Program-made: the position numbers and the translations under genes | Part shown: in pieces, positions 23,858 to 32,350 of the stretch | Position numbering within the stretch: the first letter of the stretch is position 1 | Layout: every line of letters starts with the position of its first letter | The notes under the pieces: model-generated | Told to the model about the DNA's origin: nothing | Seen by the model: only the letters and a program-made list of their open reading frames with translations | Databases searched by the model: none | NCBI RefSeq assembly: GCF_008180725.1 | Contig: NZ_VTEV01000003.1 | Location: forward strand, 1,883-65,882 | Reading direction: 5' to 3' | DNA length: 64,000 bases | Origin: Sutcliffiella horikoshii | Lineage (GTDB): Bacteria > Bacillota > Bacilli > Bacillales > Bacillaceae_I

Positions 23858-24130
23858 TTACCTGGCTTTCTTCATCTGGATGATGTGTTTAAACCTACAT
23901 TTTCTACACTCAATATGTGTGATATTTCCAACAACGTAGTTAATCACATCATCATCACTTCCACATTCACACTTTCTTTGTGCTGCATGAACACGATCCC
24001 AGGCTTTCACTTTAGGGTGTACTTCTGTTTCCAGACGTTTCATTGCCATAGGTTCAGATGTGGCGGTGATGAACCCTTGATGGATTACAATGTCATCACC
24101 GATAATGTAGTGGTATTCATACAATTTCAA
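23858..24130 (-). CDS. Hypothetical phage protein with zinc motif (90 aa)
   Basis: Begins MKLYEYHYIIGDDIVIHQGF, a beta-rich half, then AMKRLETEVHPKVKAWDRVH and a four-cysteine region (CECGSDD ... IECRKCRFKHI), which likely binds zinc. It starts with ATG after AAAGGGGGACTTT. Lies between the HTH gene and other early genes. Function unknown. Confidence 0.6.
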   Translation of the reverse strand: MKLYEYHYIIGDDIVIHQGFITATSEPMAMKRLETEVHPKVKAWDRVHAAQRKCECGSDDDVINYVVGNITHIECRKCRFKHIIQMKKAR

Positions 24131-24145
24131 TTAAAAGTCCCCCTT

Positions 24146-24355
24146 TTAAATAGCTGAATTCTTATGACTTTGCTCCTCAATCCATCTAAAGAAAGCTTCT
24201 CGGTTTACCTTCTTATGTCTCCCTACAGGGAATACCGGAAAATCTTTTCGCTTCATCACTTCATATGCGTAGTGATAACTTACTCCTAAAATTTCAGAAA
24301 CATGTTTCGCTGTCATCATGATTGGATACTTGTCTTTAACTTCCTGACTTATCAT
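24146..24355 (-). CDS. Excisionase-type helix-turn-helix protein
   Basis: 69 aa from the ATG at 24355 (GGAGGGTGCAACTT upstream). MMTAKHVSEILGVSYHYAYE VMKRKDFPVFPVGRHKKVN is a MerR-like winged helix of the excisionase/HTH_17 family, followed by REAFFRWIEEQ. Proteins like this act as excisionases or as transcription modulators near phage switches. It is transcribed with the early operon and is separate from the integrase, so either role is possible. Confidence 0.7.
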   Translation of the reverse strand: MISQEVKDKYPIMMTAKHVSEILGVSYHYAYEVMKRKDFPVFPVGRHKKVNREAFFRWIEEQSHKNSAI

Positions 24356-24391
24356 AAGTTGCACCCTCCTCTTTGTTAACCCATAGGTTGA

Positions 24392-24586
24392 CTAATTTTC
24401 GAAAAATAAATCCTCAACTCTACAATTAAGGATGTGCGCCATTCGAATCGCTAATCTGACACTGGGGTTTTCTTTGCCGTTTTCAATTTTGTTCATATAG
24501 TACTCAGAAATCTTTAATTTTCTTGCAAGATCCTTCTGGCTCAAGGATAAATCTTCGCGTAATTCTTTGATGTTGTTTCCCAACAA
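24392..24586 (-). CDS. Cro-like repressor (XRE family)
   Basis: 64 aa, TTG start at 24586 or 24583 after AAAGGTGG. The whole protein is an HTH_3 domain: NIKELREDLSLSQKDLARKL, KISEYYMNKIENGKENPSVR, LAIRMAHILNCRVEDLFF. Transcribed away from the cI-like gene, so it is probably the lytic-cycle (Cro) side of the switch. It has a typical sigma-A promoter upstream (24633-24660). Confidence 0.8.
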   Translation of the reverse strand: MLGNNIKELREDLSLSQKDLARKLKISEYYMNKIENGKENPSVRLAIRMAHILNCRVEDLFFEN

Positions 24587-24609
24587 GAAACCACCTTTCT
24601 AATAAAGTT

Positions 24610-24660
24610 GAGTTATTGGTTTACTTAACCTTATTATAACCCGGTGGAGTTATAAGTCAA
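24610..24660 (-). promoter_or_regulatory. Early (cro-side) promoter with operator-like repeats
   Basis: On the minus strand: TTGACT (-35, 24660-24655), 16 bases, TATAAT (-10, 24638-24633). The heptamer GAGTTAT occurs at 24647-24653 in the spacer and at 24610-24616 downstream of -10, as expected for repressor half-sites. Confidence 0.7.
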
Positions 24661-24764
24661 CAATTTTATTTAGTTTTATTTAATTTTATTTTTATTCGTA
24701 TGAAATTTATTGTAGTTATTTAATACTAATTTAATTTATTTCCATATTAGGAACGCCTTTAATA

Positions 24765-24793
24765 TTGATAACTCTTTTAGAGTGACGCATAAT
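24765..24793 (+). promoter_or_regulatory. cI-side promoter with operator-like repeat
   Basis: TTGATA (24765-24770), 17 bases, CATAAT (24788-24793). The -35 overlaps an inverted copy of the heptamer (ATAACTC, 24768-24774). A related GTTGAGTGATAATG lies further downstream at about 24803. The AT-rich gap 24661-24764 holds no gene. Confidence 0.65.
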
Positions 24794-24834
24794 ATATCTG
24801 TTGAGTGATAATGAAACAAGGGGTGAGTATTTAA

Positions 24835-25188
24835 TTGGATCACATAAAAGAAAGCATTGGGAAGAGGATCAGGACTAAAAGAAAAGAGAGAAAACTTAGT
24901 GCTGAAGAATTAGGGAATCGAGTTGGAGTTTCTAAAAGTTTTATTTCTAAAGTTGAAACTGGAAAGAGTAAAGCTAGTGTTGAATTTTTGAATAAGATTA
25001 GTGATGTTCTTAATACACCAATAAGTTATTTTTTAGATGAATTTAAAGAAGAACCAGATGAAGAATTAAAACAAGAAGATGTGGAATGGATTTATTTTAG
25101 AAAAGAAGTAGAACAAGATGATATTTCTATAGAGGAAATTAAAAAGATATATAAATTTTATAAAATGACATTAGATGACAAAAATTGA
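24835..25188 (+). CDS. cI-like phage repressor (XRE family)
   Basis: 117 aa, TTG start at 24835 after GGGGTGAG. HTH_3 domain at residues 5-65: SIGKRIRTKRKERKLSAEEL, GNRVGVSKSFISKVETGKSK, VEFLNKISDVLNTPISYFLD. The tail (about 50 residues) is acidic and helical and carries no LexA-type peptidase and no zinc-protease partner (no ImmA gene follows). So induction is likely by a mechanism other than RecA-driven self-cleavage (inference). Probable master lysogeny repressor. Confidence 0.8.
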   Translation: MDHIKESIGKRIRTKRKERKLSAEELGNRVGVSKSFISKVETGKSKASVEFLNKISDVLNTPISYFLDEFKEEPDEELKQEDVEWIYFRKEVEQDDISIEEIKKIYKFYKMTLDDKN

Positions 25189-25236
25189 TTAAGTAAATTA
25201 TATACAATTATTGATTTACCAAGGTGTCTTGTCACC

Positions 25237-25269
25237 TTTGTCGAAAAAGAACAAGATATTTTCGACAAA
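25237..25269 (+). promoter_or_regulatory. Inverted pair of Spo0A-box-like sites
   Basis: Two perfect inverted 11-base arms, TTTGTCGAAAA (25237-25247) and TTTTCGACAAA (25259-25269), separated by 11 bases. Each arm contains TGTCGAA, the consensus 0A box. Their centres are 22 bases apart, two helix turns. The TATAAT at 25299-25304 lies 30 bases after the second arm and has no good -35, which fits activator dependence. Spo0A binding is inference; another palindrome-binding protein is possible. An AAGGTG/CACCTT weak hairpin sits just before. Confidence 0.6.
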
Positions 25270-25298
25270 TTCCCCCTTTTACTAATACCCAAATAGGG

Positions 25299-25304
25299 TA
25301 TAAT
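25299..25304 (+). promoter_or_regulatory. -10 element for the sORF-integrase unit
   Basis: TATAAT in GGGTATAATC. The positions 16-18 bases upstream read TTTTAC/CTTTTA, a poor -35. It starts about 66 bases before the 39-aa ORF. Confidence 0.5.
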
Positions 25305-25369
25305 CAAAAATGAAAATACAAACACTCGTTCGTATTTTTGTTCGGTCATTATCCTGGGGGGGTATTTCA

Positions 25370-25489
25370 ATGAATGATAAAAGGGTTGTCAAAGTTGATG
25401 AGTTGCCAGAAGGAATAATTATAGAAACAACATCCACTCTTCTTGTTGGTACTGGTTTGAAATACAACAAGGGAGCTGCTCAACAATGA
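25370..25489 (+). CDS. 39-aa ORF coupled to the integrase
   Basis: ATG at 25370 after a GGGGGGG ribosome site, ending TGA at 25487-25489, which overlaps the integrase ATG (ATGA). The protein starts MNDKRVVKVDELPEGIIIET and ends TGLKYNKGAAQQ. Its position between the Spo0A-like boxes and the integrase suggests a role in integrase translation or recombination. It does not look like a known excisionase. Could be a simple leader peptide. Confidence 0.6.
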   Translation: MNDKRVVKVDELPEGIIIETTSTLLVGTGLKYNKGAAQQ

Positions 25490-26631
25490 AAGGATATTTT
25501 CGTAAAAGAGGGGACAAATGGAGTTTCACCGTGGATGTAGGTCGTGATCCACTCACAGGTAAGAGGAAACAAAAATCAAGAAGTGGATTTAAAACAAAAA
25601 AAGAAGCTGAGAAATCTCTAAATGAAATGATTTATGAATTAGATAAAGGAACATATTTTGAACCGAATAACATTTTATTTAAAGATTTCGCTTGGGAATG
25701 GTTTGATAACCACAAACACCGACTAAAGGTGACAACAGAAGAACAATATTATTCAAAAATTAAAAATCACATCATTCCGTTTTTAGGTCACTATAAATTA
25801 AGTGACATTAAGCCGGTTCATGGACAAGCCTTCACCAAGCACCTTTTATCAATTATGAAACAGTCCACAGCGCATAAGGTGTTCTCTATCACAAATTATA
25901 TTTTATATGGTGCTGTTACTTTGGAGTTGATTCAAAAAAACCCTTTCAAAAATGTAACGAAGCCCAAAGATTCCCGAGGGAAAATTGATACCTGGGATTT
26001 TGAAGAATTAAATGCTTTTTTGAATTTCGCTAAAACCTATAAAGACGGGTTCAGAGATAATCCATTTTACTACAGGATATTCACTGTGGCTGCTTATACC
26101 GGAATGAGAAAAGGTGAAATATTAGGATTAAGAAAACAAGACGTGGATTTCGAAGCTAAGAAGTTAAATCTTCGAAAGAGCGTTATAGAAACAAAAAAAG
26201 CAGGAGTCTCAACTGGTGAATTGAAAACTCTTGCTTCTTATAGGCAAATCTCTATTGATGATCTCTTATGTTCCATTTTAAAGGAACAAATTTTAAAAAA
26301 CAATAGTAATAAATTACGTTTAGGTGCAGCATACCAGCAGAACGGATTAATATTTTGCAGAGAAGATGGTGCACCTTTTAGACCCTCTACAATTAACAAA
26401 CCTTTTAAGATTTTCATAAAAAAAAGTGGAGTCAAAGATATAAGGTTCCACGATCTAAGACACACACACGCTACATTGTTATTAAAGCTTGGAGTAAATC
26501 CTAAAATCGTTTCAGAAAGATTAGGCCATTCAAATGTTAAGATCACATTGGACATTTACTCACATGTTACTTCGGATATGCAAGAAGACACGATGTTTAG
26601 ATTTTCTGAAAAGCTTTCTAAAATGCAGTAA
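25486..26631 (+). CDS. Tyrosine site-specific integrase
   Basis: 381 aa. N-terminal AP2-like arm-binding domain (MKGYFRKRGDKWSFTVDVGR, residues 1-50), a SAM-like core-binding domain (FKDFAWEWFDNHKHRLKVTT, about 65-165), and the catalytic domain with Arg in AYTGMRKGEILGLR, HxxR in FHDLRHTHATLLLKLG, His in LGHSNVKITLDIYSH and the nucleophilic Tyr of IYSH. All five active residues are present, so it should be active. Integrates the phage into comGA. Confidence 0.95.
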   Translation: MKGYFRKRGDKWSFTVDVGRDPLTGKRKQKSRSGFKTKKEAEKSLNEMIYELDKGTYFEPNNILFKDFAWEWFDNHKHRLKVTTEEQYYSKIKNHIIPFLGHYKLSDIKPVHGQAFTKHLLSIMKQSTAHKVFSITNYILYGAVTLELIQKNPFKNVTKPKDSRGKIDTWDFEELNAFLNFAKTYKDGFRDNPFYYRIFTVAAYTGMRKGEILGLRKQDVDFEAKKLNLRKSVIETKKAGVSTGELKTLASYRQISIDDLLCSILKEQILKNNSNKLRLGAAYQQNGLIFCREDGAPFRPSTINKPFKIFIKKSGVKDIRFHDLRHTHATLLLKLGVNPKIVSERLGHSNVKITLDIYSHVTSDMQEDTMFRFSEKLSKMQ

Positions 26632-26735
26632 TGTGGTCAATTTGTGGTCATGCCCTATAAATGAGCTATGAAAACACTGTTACATCAAGGTTTATAGGGC
26701 TAGTTCCATAATCATATCCGGATCGTGCCTTAGAA
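26632..26735. other. attR region: integrase arm sites and core
   Basis: Two direct TGTGGTCA repeats (26632-26639, 26643-26650, one helix turn apart) follow the integrase stop and look like arm-type sites. A perfect 10-base inverted repeat GCCCTATAAA/TTTATAGGGC (26652-26661, 26691-26700) follows. The comGA sequence becomes continuous with the family at about 26705, so the crossover core is near 26701-26735. The left att end is outside the window. Confidence 0.7.
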
Positions 26736-27342
26736 TGGCTTTTAACCCAGAGGCATAAGTAATACCAGCCTTTTCATTTACCTGCACTTGCAAAACATGT
26801 CTGCTTTTTCGCTCAACAGGATCTTCTAAGGTAATGATATTGCGTTGCAGCAAACTTTTTGATTCCTCTAGAATGGAATACAGTGTAGTGGTTTTCCCAG
26901 ATCCAGTAGGACCGGTGAACAAGACAAGTCCATGGGAGTGCTTCATTAAGGAAAATAACTTTCTGGTAGAGTTCGGGAATAGGGATAGGTGTTTTAAAGG
27001 GAATTGTTTATCATCATGCGGCAGGATTCGGATAACCAGGCTTTCCTGGTTAACTGTCGGCAACGTAGAGAGTCGAAGGTTAATCGGTTTGGAGTCAACG
27101 TAGAGCTTTAAGGCGCCGTTCTGGGGTTTTCTTGTTTCTCCGATGTCCATTTCGGCCTGGAACTTTAAGTGGGACAACATTCTTTCATAGATTTCAAGCG
27201 GGAGTTCTTCTTGATCATAGAGGTAATGGTCGAGTCGAAAAAGAACTTTAGCAGACGCTTCTAGGGGTTTAATGTGAATATCTGAAACTTGTAAGCGGAC
27301 TGCTTGACGAACAATTTCTTCACATTTCTTTTCAATATTCAT
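26692..27342 (-). pseudogene. comGA: comGA, 5' part, split by prophage insertion
   Basis: 216 aa from the ATG at 27342 (GAGGTGACAA upstream). ComGA is the ATPase of the competence pseudopilus, usually about 350 aa. Seen: VSDIHIKPLEASAKVLFRLD, the Walker A LFTGPTGSGKTTTLYSIL, the Asp box ITLEDPVERK and VNEKAGITYASGLKAILRHD then PDMIM. The family continues with a GEIRD Walker B, but here it reads ELAL and stop, encoded by phage DNA. Walker B, the His box and the C-terminus are missing. The remaining comGA and comGB onward are expected beyond the phage's left end. Competence is probably lost while the phage is integrated. Confidence 0.9.
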
Positions 27343-27463
27343 TTGTCACCTCAATTGTCATTGAATTTAAGGGTTGTGATGTATTACTCCTTTCCAATAA
27401 AATTAACTGCCCTTATATTATTCTTCAAAAAATGACAGAATCCTTCAATGTTTTTAATTTCCT

Positions 27464-27504
27464 CAAAAAAAAGTTCCTCTCTTTAAAAAGATCAGGAACC
27501 TTTT
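27464..27504 (-). terminator. Terminator after the beta-lactamase-like gene
   Basis: AAAAGGTTCC and GGAACTTTTTTTT arms on the minus strand, with the stem beginning at the stop codon. This ends the ykf transcript before comGA. Confidence 0.8.
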
Positions 27505-28301
27505 AAATATTCTTCTATAATACGGCCAATCTTCTGAATTGCTCGCTTACCAGAAGGATTTTCAATTAGATTATCTACTAGAACTGCCATTATCAAGCTC
27601 TTCTCTCCAAATGTCACAATTCCACAGTCATGTTCCACACCTGGCAGCTCGCCTGTCTTGTTGGCAACTTGAACAGTATTTAGATTCATAAAAAATGGCA
27701 ACTTGTCCAGGAGCTGTTGACCTCTTAACATACTCATCATTAATTGCTTACTTTCTACGTTCAATACATTAGACTTGGGATCTAGGAGAATCTTTAGACA
27801 CGCAACTATATCTCGTGCACATGTTCTGTTTTCCAACCCTGCATCGGAAGCTTTAACATCCATCATTTTTCTTTCTAGTATCGTGTTGCTTAATCCTTGC
27901 TCCGTACAGAATTTGTTAACAGAATCTATTCCGATAAGGTCAATAACTTTATTGGTAGCACTATTATCGGATACCGTTATCATCAATGTTAAAAAGTCGC
28001 ATAGAGTGAAACTTGTATCCTGATCTAAATACTGAATAACACCTGCTCCACCAACACGACTTTCACTTTCAATATTCATTCTGTCAGACAGATTTATGTT
28101 GCCTGCCTCCACCTGTTTAAGAGCTGCCATTAATAGCGGAATCTTTATCAGACTAGCCGCCTTTTTCGGTACATCACAATCTTTTTCCAGTAGCTGGCCA
28201 CAATTGTCCTCCAGCATAAAACTAACGTGTCCGGCCGTGGAATCCACCACTGCCTGAACACGTTCCTTCAACTCCAACAATCGGGTTTCAGTTCCCATCA
28301 T
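27492..28301 (-). CDS. Cytoplasmic class A beta-lactamase-like serine hydrolase
   Basis: About 269 aa from the ATG at 28301. Catalytic motifs of class A beta-lactamases are present: SLIK (SxxK) in [12 protein letters not shown] at about residue 50, VSDNSATN (SDN) near 110 and ANKTGELPG (KTG) near 215. There is no signal peptide, so it is likely cytosolic. It overlaps the ykfD stop by 14 bases and so belongs to the ykf operon. A role in hydrolysing wall-derived peptides or muropeptides is more likely than drug resistance (inference). The ExxLN motif of true class A enzymes is not clear. Confidence 0.8.
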   Translation of the reverse strand: MMGTETRLLELKERVQAVVDSTAGHVSFMLEDNCGQLLEKDCDVPKKAASLIKIPLLMAALKQVEAGNINLSDRMNIESESRVGGAGVIQYLDQDTSFTLCDFLTLMITVSDNSATNKVIDLIGIDSVNKFCTEQGLSNTILERKMMDVKASDAGLENRTCARDIVACLKILLDPKSNVLNVESKQLMMSMLRGQQLLDKLPFFMNLNTVQVANKTGELPGVEHDCGIVTFGEKSLIMAVLVDNLIENPSGKRAIQKIGRIIEEYLKGS

Positions 28302-29307
28302 GTGCACTTGCCACCATTTCCCTTACTTTATCTGGACCAACAATCTTTTCGTTATATAAGTGGCATGCCACATAGTGCCTGTCCTCTACTTCCTGCCAAT
28401 CAGGAACCGATTGGCTGCAAGCTTCCATGGCGTGAGGACAGCGGGTGCGGAAGACACAGCCGCTTGGTGGATTTATCGGGCTAGGTATCTCACCTTGGAC
28501 AATTTGCCTTTCACGCTTGTCTTCTAGATCCGGATCCGGTATTGGTATGGCAGATAATAAGGCTTGTGTGTAGGGATGCAATGGCTTTTTGTACAGTGCC
28601 TTACTCTCCGTCAGTTCCATCATTTTCCCCAGATACATAACCCCTATTCTGTCACTGATATGCTTGACCATAGATAAATCATGGGCAATAAACAGATAGG
28701 TTAAGCCTTTTTCCTTTTGAAGCCGTTTCATTAAGTTCACAACTTGAGCTTGGACGGATACATCCAATGCAGAGATTGGTTCATCGGCAATGATAAAGTC
28801 TGGATCCAAGGCCAGCGCACGGGCAATACCAATTCGCTGTCTTTGTCCCCCGCTGAATTCATGCGGGTAACGGTTCGCATGCTCGCGGTTGAGACCAACA
28901 TCCTCCAACAATTGATAGACGCGCTCTGTTCGATCTTTACTATTTTTATAGATTCCATGTACTTCCATGGGTTCAGAAATGATTTCTTTCACTGTAGAAC
29001 GCGGATTAAGAGATGCATATGGGTCTTGGAATATCATTTGCATGTTTCGGTGGAAAGCGAATTTTTCCTTCTCCGTTAGGCTGTGGACATCTTTTCCGTT
29101 AAAGGTCACCTCGCCTGCTGTTTTCCCATAAAGACCAATGATGGTCCTTCCGGTAGTTGATTTACCACAACCAGACTCACCAACAAGGCCGAATGTTTCC
29201 CCTTGATATATATCAAATGATACGTTGTCTACCGCTTTTAAGGTTTGTTTTTTTCCAAGGAAAAAATATTTCTGCAGATTTTTTACTTGAAGTAATTTCT
29301 TTTGCAT
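28288..29307 (-). CDS. ykfD: Peptide ABC transporter ATPase (YkfD/OppF type)
   Basis: 339 aa from the ATG at 29307 with GGGGAAT ahead, inside the end of ykfC. Walker [19 protein letters not shown]-loop [10 protein letters not shown], signature [19 protein letters not shown], Walker [14 protein letters not shown]-loop IAHDLS, and the OppF C-terminus with the Cys pattern of the Opp family ([16 protein letters not shown]). It is a second ATPase for the Dpp importer and matches B. subtilis YkfD in order. Cytosolic face of the membrane. Confidence 0.9.
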   Translation of the reverse strand: MQKKLLQVKNLQKYFFLGKKQTLKAVDNVSFDIYQGETFGLVGESGCGKSTTGRTIIGLYGKTAGEVTFNGKDVHSLTEKEKFAFHRNMQMIFQDPYASLNPRSTVKEIISEPMEVHGIYKNSKDRTERVYQLLEDVGLNREHANRYPHEFSGGQRQRIGIARALALDPDFIIADEPISALDVSVQAQVVNLMKRLQKEKGLTYLFIAHDLSMVKHISDRIGVMYLGKMMELTESKALYKKPLHPYTQALLSAIPIPDPDLEDKRERQIVQGEIPSPINPPSGCVFRTRCPHAMEACSQSVPDWQEVEDRHYVACHLYNEKIVGPDKVREMVASAHDGN

Positions 29308-29309
29308 GA

Positions 29310-30233
29310 TTATTCCCCGTCCTTTTGCCAGTACCTTCTTGCTGCACATAGTTCTTTTTCATAGATGGTATTTTTCATTGGAAGAATCTCAATATCTCTT
29401 CCAGTTTTCGGTGAGTGTAAGAGTTTGCCGTCTCCATGATAAATTCCAACATGATGGAGTTTTCCTTTACCTTCTTCATAAGCAAAAAACAATAGATCTC
29501 CAGGCTCCAAAGCATCAAGCGGAACCTCCAATCCTTCTTTCGCCTGGTCATGGGCATCACGTGGAATGGTATAACCGTTTGCTTTACACATCGTATAACT
29601 GAAACCGGAACAATCCATACCATAACCACTCATTCCACCCCATAAATACGGGAGGCCGAGAAATCTCTCTCCTGTCTGGACGATATCCGCTCCGGAGCCT
29701 TTAGGGATGGAAACTAGCCCATCATAAATTGAGGTATCATCCGACCTAAGCACACCAAACTCACCATCAGGAAGTTGAACCTTTACTGACCCTTCTCCTT
29801 TTTCCACTACCGGTAAAATGGTTTGAAAGCTCAACTCAAGTAACTCTTTCTCCGTTTTTGAATATAGGGGAGCCAGGTTGCTTGTCACTACTGCGACAGA
29901 GCTTTCTGTAAGCTTCCAGTTCAAAACTTCGGTAATTTGACATTTAGGAACCCAGCCTGGATATCCTCTTTGATCCTTTGATGAACCTTGGGTCAAAGCG
30001 ATAATATGGTAATAATTCTCCTTCTCTTCCAATACGAGAACTTCCTGACCGAAAAGCAATTGAGACTGGATGAGGTTGTCATCACATAGTTCTAGTCTTG
30101 TTTCAAAGTTCAGTGAATCCAGCCAACTTTTTATATCGGTAGGATTGGAGGTGGCTTTTTCATCCAGTTTTCTTGGTGAATTATAAGAGGTCCAGATGGT
30201 AGCAACCGGTACATTTATGACATATTTACTCAA
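29310..30233 (-). CDS. ykfC: NlpC/P60 gamma-D-glutamyl-L-diamino acid endopeptidase (YkfC)
   Basis: 307 aa, two N-terminal SH3b-like barrels (residues 1-175; [17 protein letters not shown]) and an NlpC/P60 domain: [20 protein letters not shown] with the catalytic Cys, [20 protein letters not shown] with the His, and [15 protein letters not shown]. No signal peptide, so it works in the cytosol on imported peptides, splitting gamma-D-Glu-diamino acid bonds. It overlaps ykfB by 8 bases. Confidence 0.92.
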   Translation of the reverse strand: MSKYVINVPVATIWTSYNSPRKLDEKATSNPTDIKSWLDSLNFETRLELCDDNLIQSQLLFGQEVLVLEEKENYYHIIALTQGSSKDQRGYPGWVPKCQITEVLNWKLTESSVAVVTSNLAPLYSKTEKELLELSFQTILPVVEKGEGSVKVQLPDGEFGVLRSDDTSIYDGLVSIPKGSGADIVQTGERFLGLPYLWGGMSGYGMDCSGFSYTMCKANGYTIPRDAHDQAKEGLEVPLDALEPGDLLFFAYEEGKGKLHHVGIYHGDGKLLHSPKTGRDIEILPMKNTIYEKELCAARRYWQKDGE

Positions 30234-31326
30234 CGTTGACTCCTCCTTTTACATCTACATCAGTGATCCCTAATCCATTAGCATTTGGAAAACTAATCTT
30301 TCGCCCGTTATAGAGGATACCACCTGTAATAATATCCGCGGCGAGCATAAGTGGTGCATCGAAATCGAATCGTGTGATGTTGCTTTTACTGGCGGCAAAA
30401 TGCGCCGCTGCTGTGATCCCGAGCCTTGTCTCGATCATGCTGCCTACCATGCACTCGACTCCATAGGCTTCTGCGATACTATTAATTTTCTCGGCCTGAA
30501 ATATTCCGCCCGACTTCATAAGCTTGATATTAATCAGGTCTGCACTTCGAGTTTGGAATACCTGAAGGGCTTGTTCTGGCGTGAATACACTCTCATCTGC
30601 CATTATAGGTGTTTCCACGGAGTCGGTAACCTGTTTTAAGCCATCTAAATCGTGTGCAATAACAGGTTGTTCCACAAGCTCGATATTCAACCCCAGGTCT
30701 TCCATTTTGCGAATACCGCGTATGGCTTCCTTTGCCGTCCAGCCCTGGTTTGCATCCAAACGGATTTCCACCGCATCTCCAACACGGCTTCTGATCTCTC
30801 TAATTCTCGCAATATCTGACGCCATATCGTCTTTCCCTACTTTTACCTTGAGAACACGGAAACCTCTCTCCAAATAATGCAAGGCGTCCTCACCCATCTC
30901 CTTCGGGGAATTGACGCTGACGGTGAAATCTGTTTCAAGTTCCGCTTTCGCACCTCCCAAGTATTGAAAAAGAGGCAGCTTGCTGTGCTGGGCCAAACAA
31001 TCATAGATAGCCATATCCACTGCAGCTTTTGCACTTGAATTACGGACTAGTGATTTATGCAGTTTTTGCAGTAACGGTTCATAGTTTAGTAGGTTTTCAT
31101 TTATTAGGTTCGGTTTTAAAATTTGTTGAATGGCATACTCCACACTATCAAGGCTGTCTCCTGTGATAACATGTGTTGGAGGTGCCTCCCCCCATCCGAT
31201 TAGACCGTTATCACAGGTGATTTTCACTACCACTGCTTCTGCAACATACACCGTACGCAACGCTGTTTTGAATGGTTTGGAAAGAGGAACTGCCGTTCGA
31301 AAGGTCTCCATTTGTTGGATGTTCAT
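30226..31326 (-). CDS. ykfB: L-Ala-D/L-Glu epimerase (YkfB)
   Basis: 366 aa from the ATG at 31326 (AAAGGAGAGAAAA upstream), the same length as B. subtilis YkfB. Enolase superfamily, muconate-lactonizing group: KVKVGKDD (the KxK motif), IRLDANQGWTAKEA, ELVEQPV and MADESVFTP metal-binding acids, NIKLMKSGGIFQA. It epimerises L-Ala-D-Glu from murein to L-Ala-L-Glu for catabolism. Overlaps ykfC by 8 bases and ykfA by a few bases upstream. Confidence 0.93.
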   Translation of the reverse strand: MNIQQMETFRTAVPLSKPFKTALRTVYVAEAVVVKITCDNGLIGWGEAPPTHVITGDSLDSVEYAIQQILKPNLINENLLNYEPLLQKLHKSLVRNSSAKAAVDMAIYDCLAQHSKLPLFQYLGGAKAELETDFTVSVNSPKEMGEDALHYLERGFRVLKVKVGKDDMASDIARIREIRSRVGDAVEIRLDANQGWTAKEAIRGIRKMEDLGLNIELVEQPVIAHDLDGLKQVTDSVETPIMADESVFTPEQALQVFQTRSADLINIKLMKSGGIFQAEKINSIAEAYGVECMVGSMIETRLGITAAAHFAASKSNITRFDFDAPLMLAADIITGGILYNGRKISFPNANGLGITDVDVKGGVNVE

Positions 31327-31340
31327 GATTTTCTCTCCTT

Positions 31341-32261
31341 TCAATCCACTCCCGCTTGGATGGTTAATGTCTTGTTGTATGTGTTCAGTTCCGCTTTCGC
31401 ACCATGAGGCACCGCAATATTAGGTGAGCAATGTCCAAATTGGAAACCGCTCATAGTCGGTTTATTTGCATCTTGAACATGCTGTGTGATGACCTCCTCT
31501 AGCGTCAAGGATGCTTTCCCTTCATCTGGTACACAGTTATGGAAATTGCCGATGACAATTCCCTTCGCATCCGCAAATTTCCCGGCCATTTTCAGCTGAT
31601 TAAGCATTCTGTCCACTTTGTACGGTTGTTCATCAATATCTTCAAAGAAGAGGATCTTTCCTTTGGTCTGCAACTCAAACGGAGTTCCAAGTGAACTTAC
31701 AAGCAAGGTTAGATTTCCACCAACCAACTCTCCGGTTGCAACGCCCTCATTCATCACTTCAAGCGGGGAAAGTTCTTCTGTATACACGATCTCCGTCGGT
31801 TCAAACAGCTGTTGAAAATACGCTTTGGATAGAGGATGGATGCTATCGAGTCCGATATCAGAGCTCAGCATCGGACCATGAAAGGAAGTTAATCCCGCCT
31901 GTTGGTAAAATGCATGATGTAAAAAGGTAATGTCGCTGTAGCCCCAGAAAATTTTGGGGTTATTTTTAATAATATCGTAATCTATGTTAGAGGCGATCCT
32001 TGCCGTTCCAAACCCACCACACGCACAAAAAATGGCCTTTACTTCTTCGTCCTGAAACATCGCATGCAGATCATCGATCTTCTCCTCATCCTTTGAAGCA
32101 AGGTAACCGTATGGGGCATCCACATACTTGCCCATCTTTATTTTCAATCCTAATTCGTCTTCCAAAAAAGGTAACGCAAGTTTCAATTTTTCTTGTTTCG
32201 GGGGACTTGCAGGTGCGATGACTCCTACTGTGTCACCTTTTTTCAAACGCAGTGGCTTCAT
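31341..32261 (-). CDS. ykfA: LD-carboxypeptidase (YkfA, S66)
   Basis: 306 aa. S66 family: GDTVGVIAPASPPKQEKLKL at the start, the nucleophile in FWGYSDITFLHHAFYQ, then TSFHGPMLSSD and VGGNLTLLVSSLGTPFEL, and the Glu/His pair in LFFEDIDEQPYKVDRML and FQFGHCSPNIAVPHG. Cleaves the terminal D-Ala from imported murein tetrapeptides. First gene of the ykf part; a repeat element and terminator separate it from dppE. Confidence 0.92.
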   Translation of the reverse strand: MKPLRLKKGDTVGVIAPASPPKQEKLKLALPFLEDELGLKIKMGKYVDAPYGYLASKDEEKIDDLHAMFQDEEVKAIFCACGGFGTARIASNIDYDIIKNNPKIFWGYSDITFLHHAFYQQAGLTSFHGPMLSSDIGLDSIHPLSKAYFQQLFEPTEIVYTEELSPLEVMNEGVATGELVGGNLTLLVSSLGTPFELQTKGKILFFEDIDEQPYKVDRMLNQLKMAGKFADAKGIVIGNFHNCVPDEGKASLTLEEVITQHVQDANKPTMSGFQFGHCSPNIAVPHGAKAELNTYNKTLTIQAGVD

Positions 32262-32350
32262 GTTTCGCCACTCCTCTCCTATATAGTTTCTATCAAACTA
32301 TGTATATGTATGGTTATGACTTATCAGTATGTATTCCCTATTTCAATGAA

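Noticed and set aside
1-26700. Anti-phage defence or toxin genes carried by the prophage
   Set aside because: I looked for nuclease, TIR, Abi or toxin-antitoxin pairs and found none. The unseen left part of the phage might carry some.
27343-27463. ComK box search upstream of comGA
   Set aside because: No AAAA-N5-TTTT pair with proper spacing was found by eye. I therefore do not annotate a ComK site.
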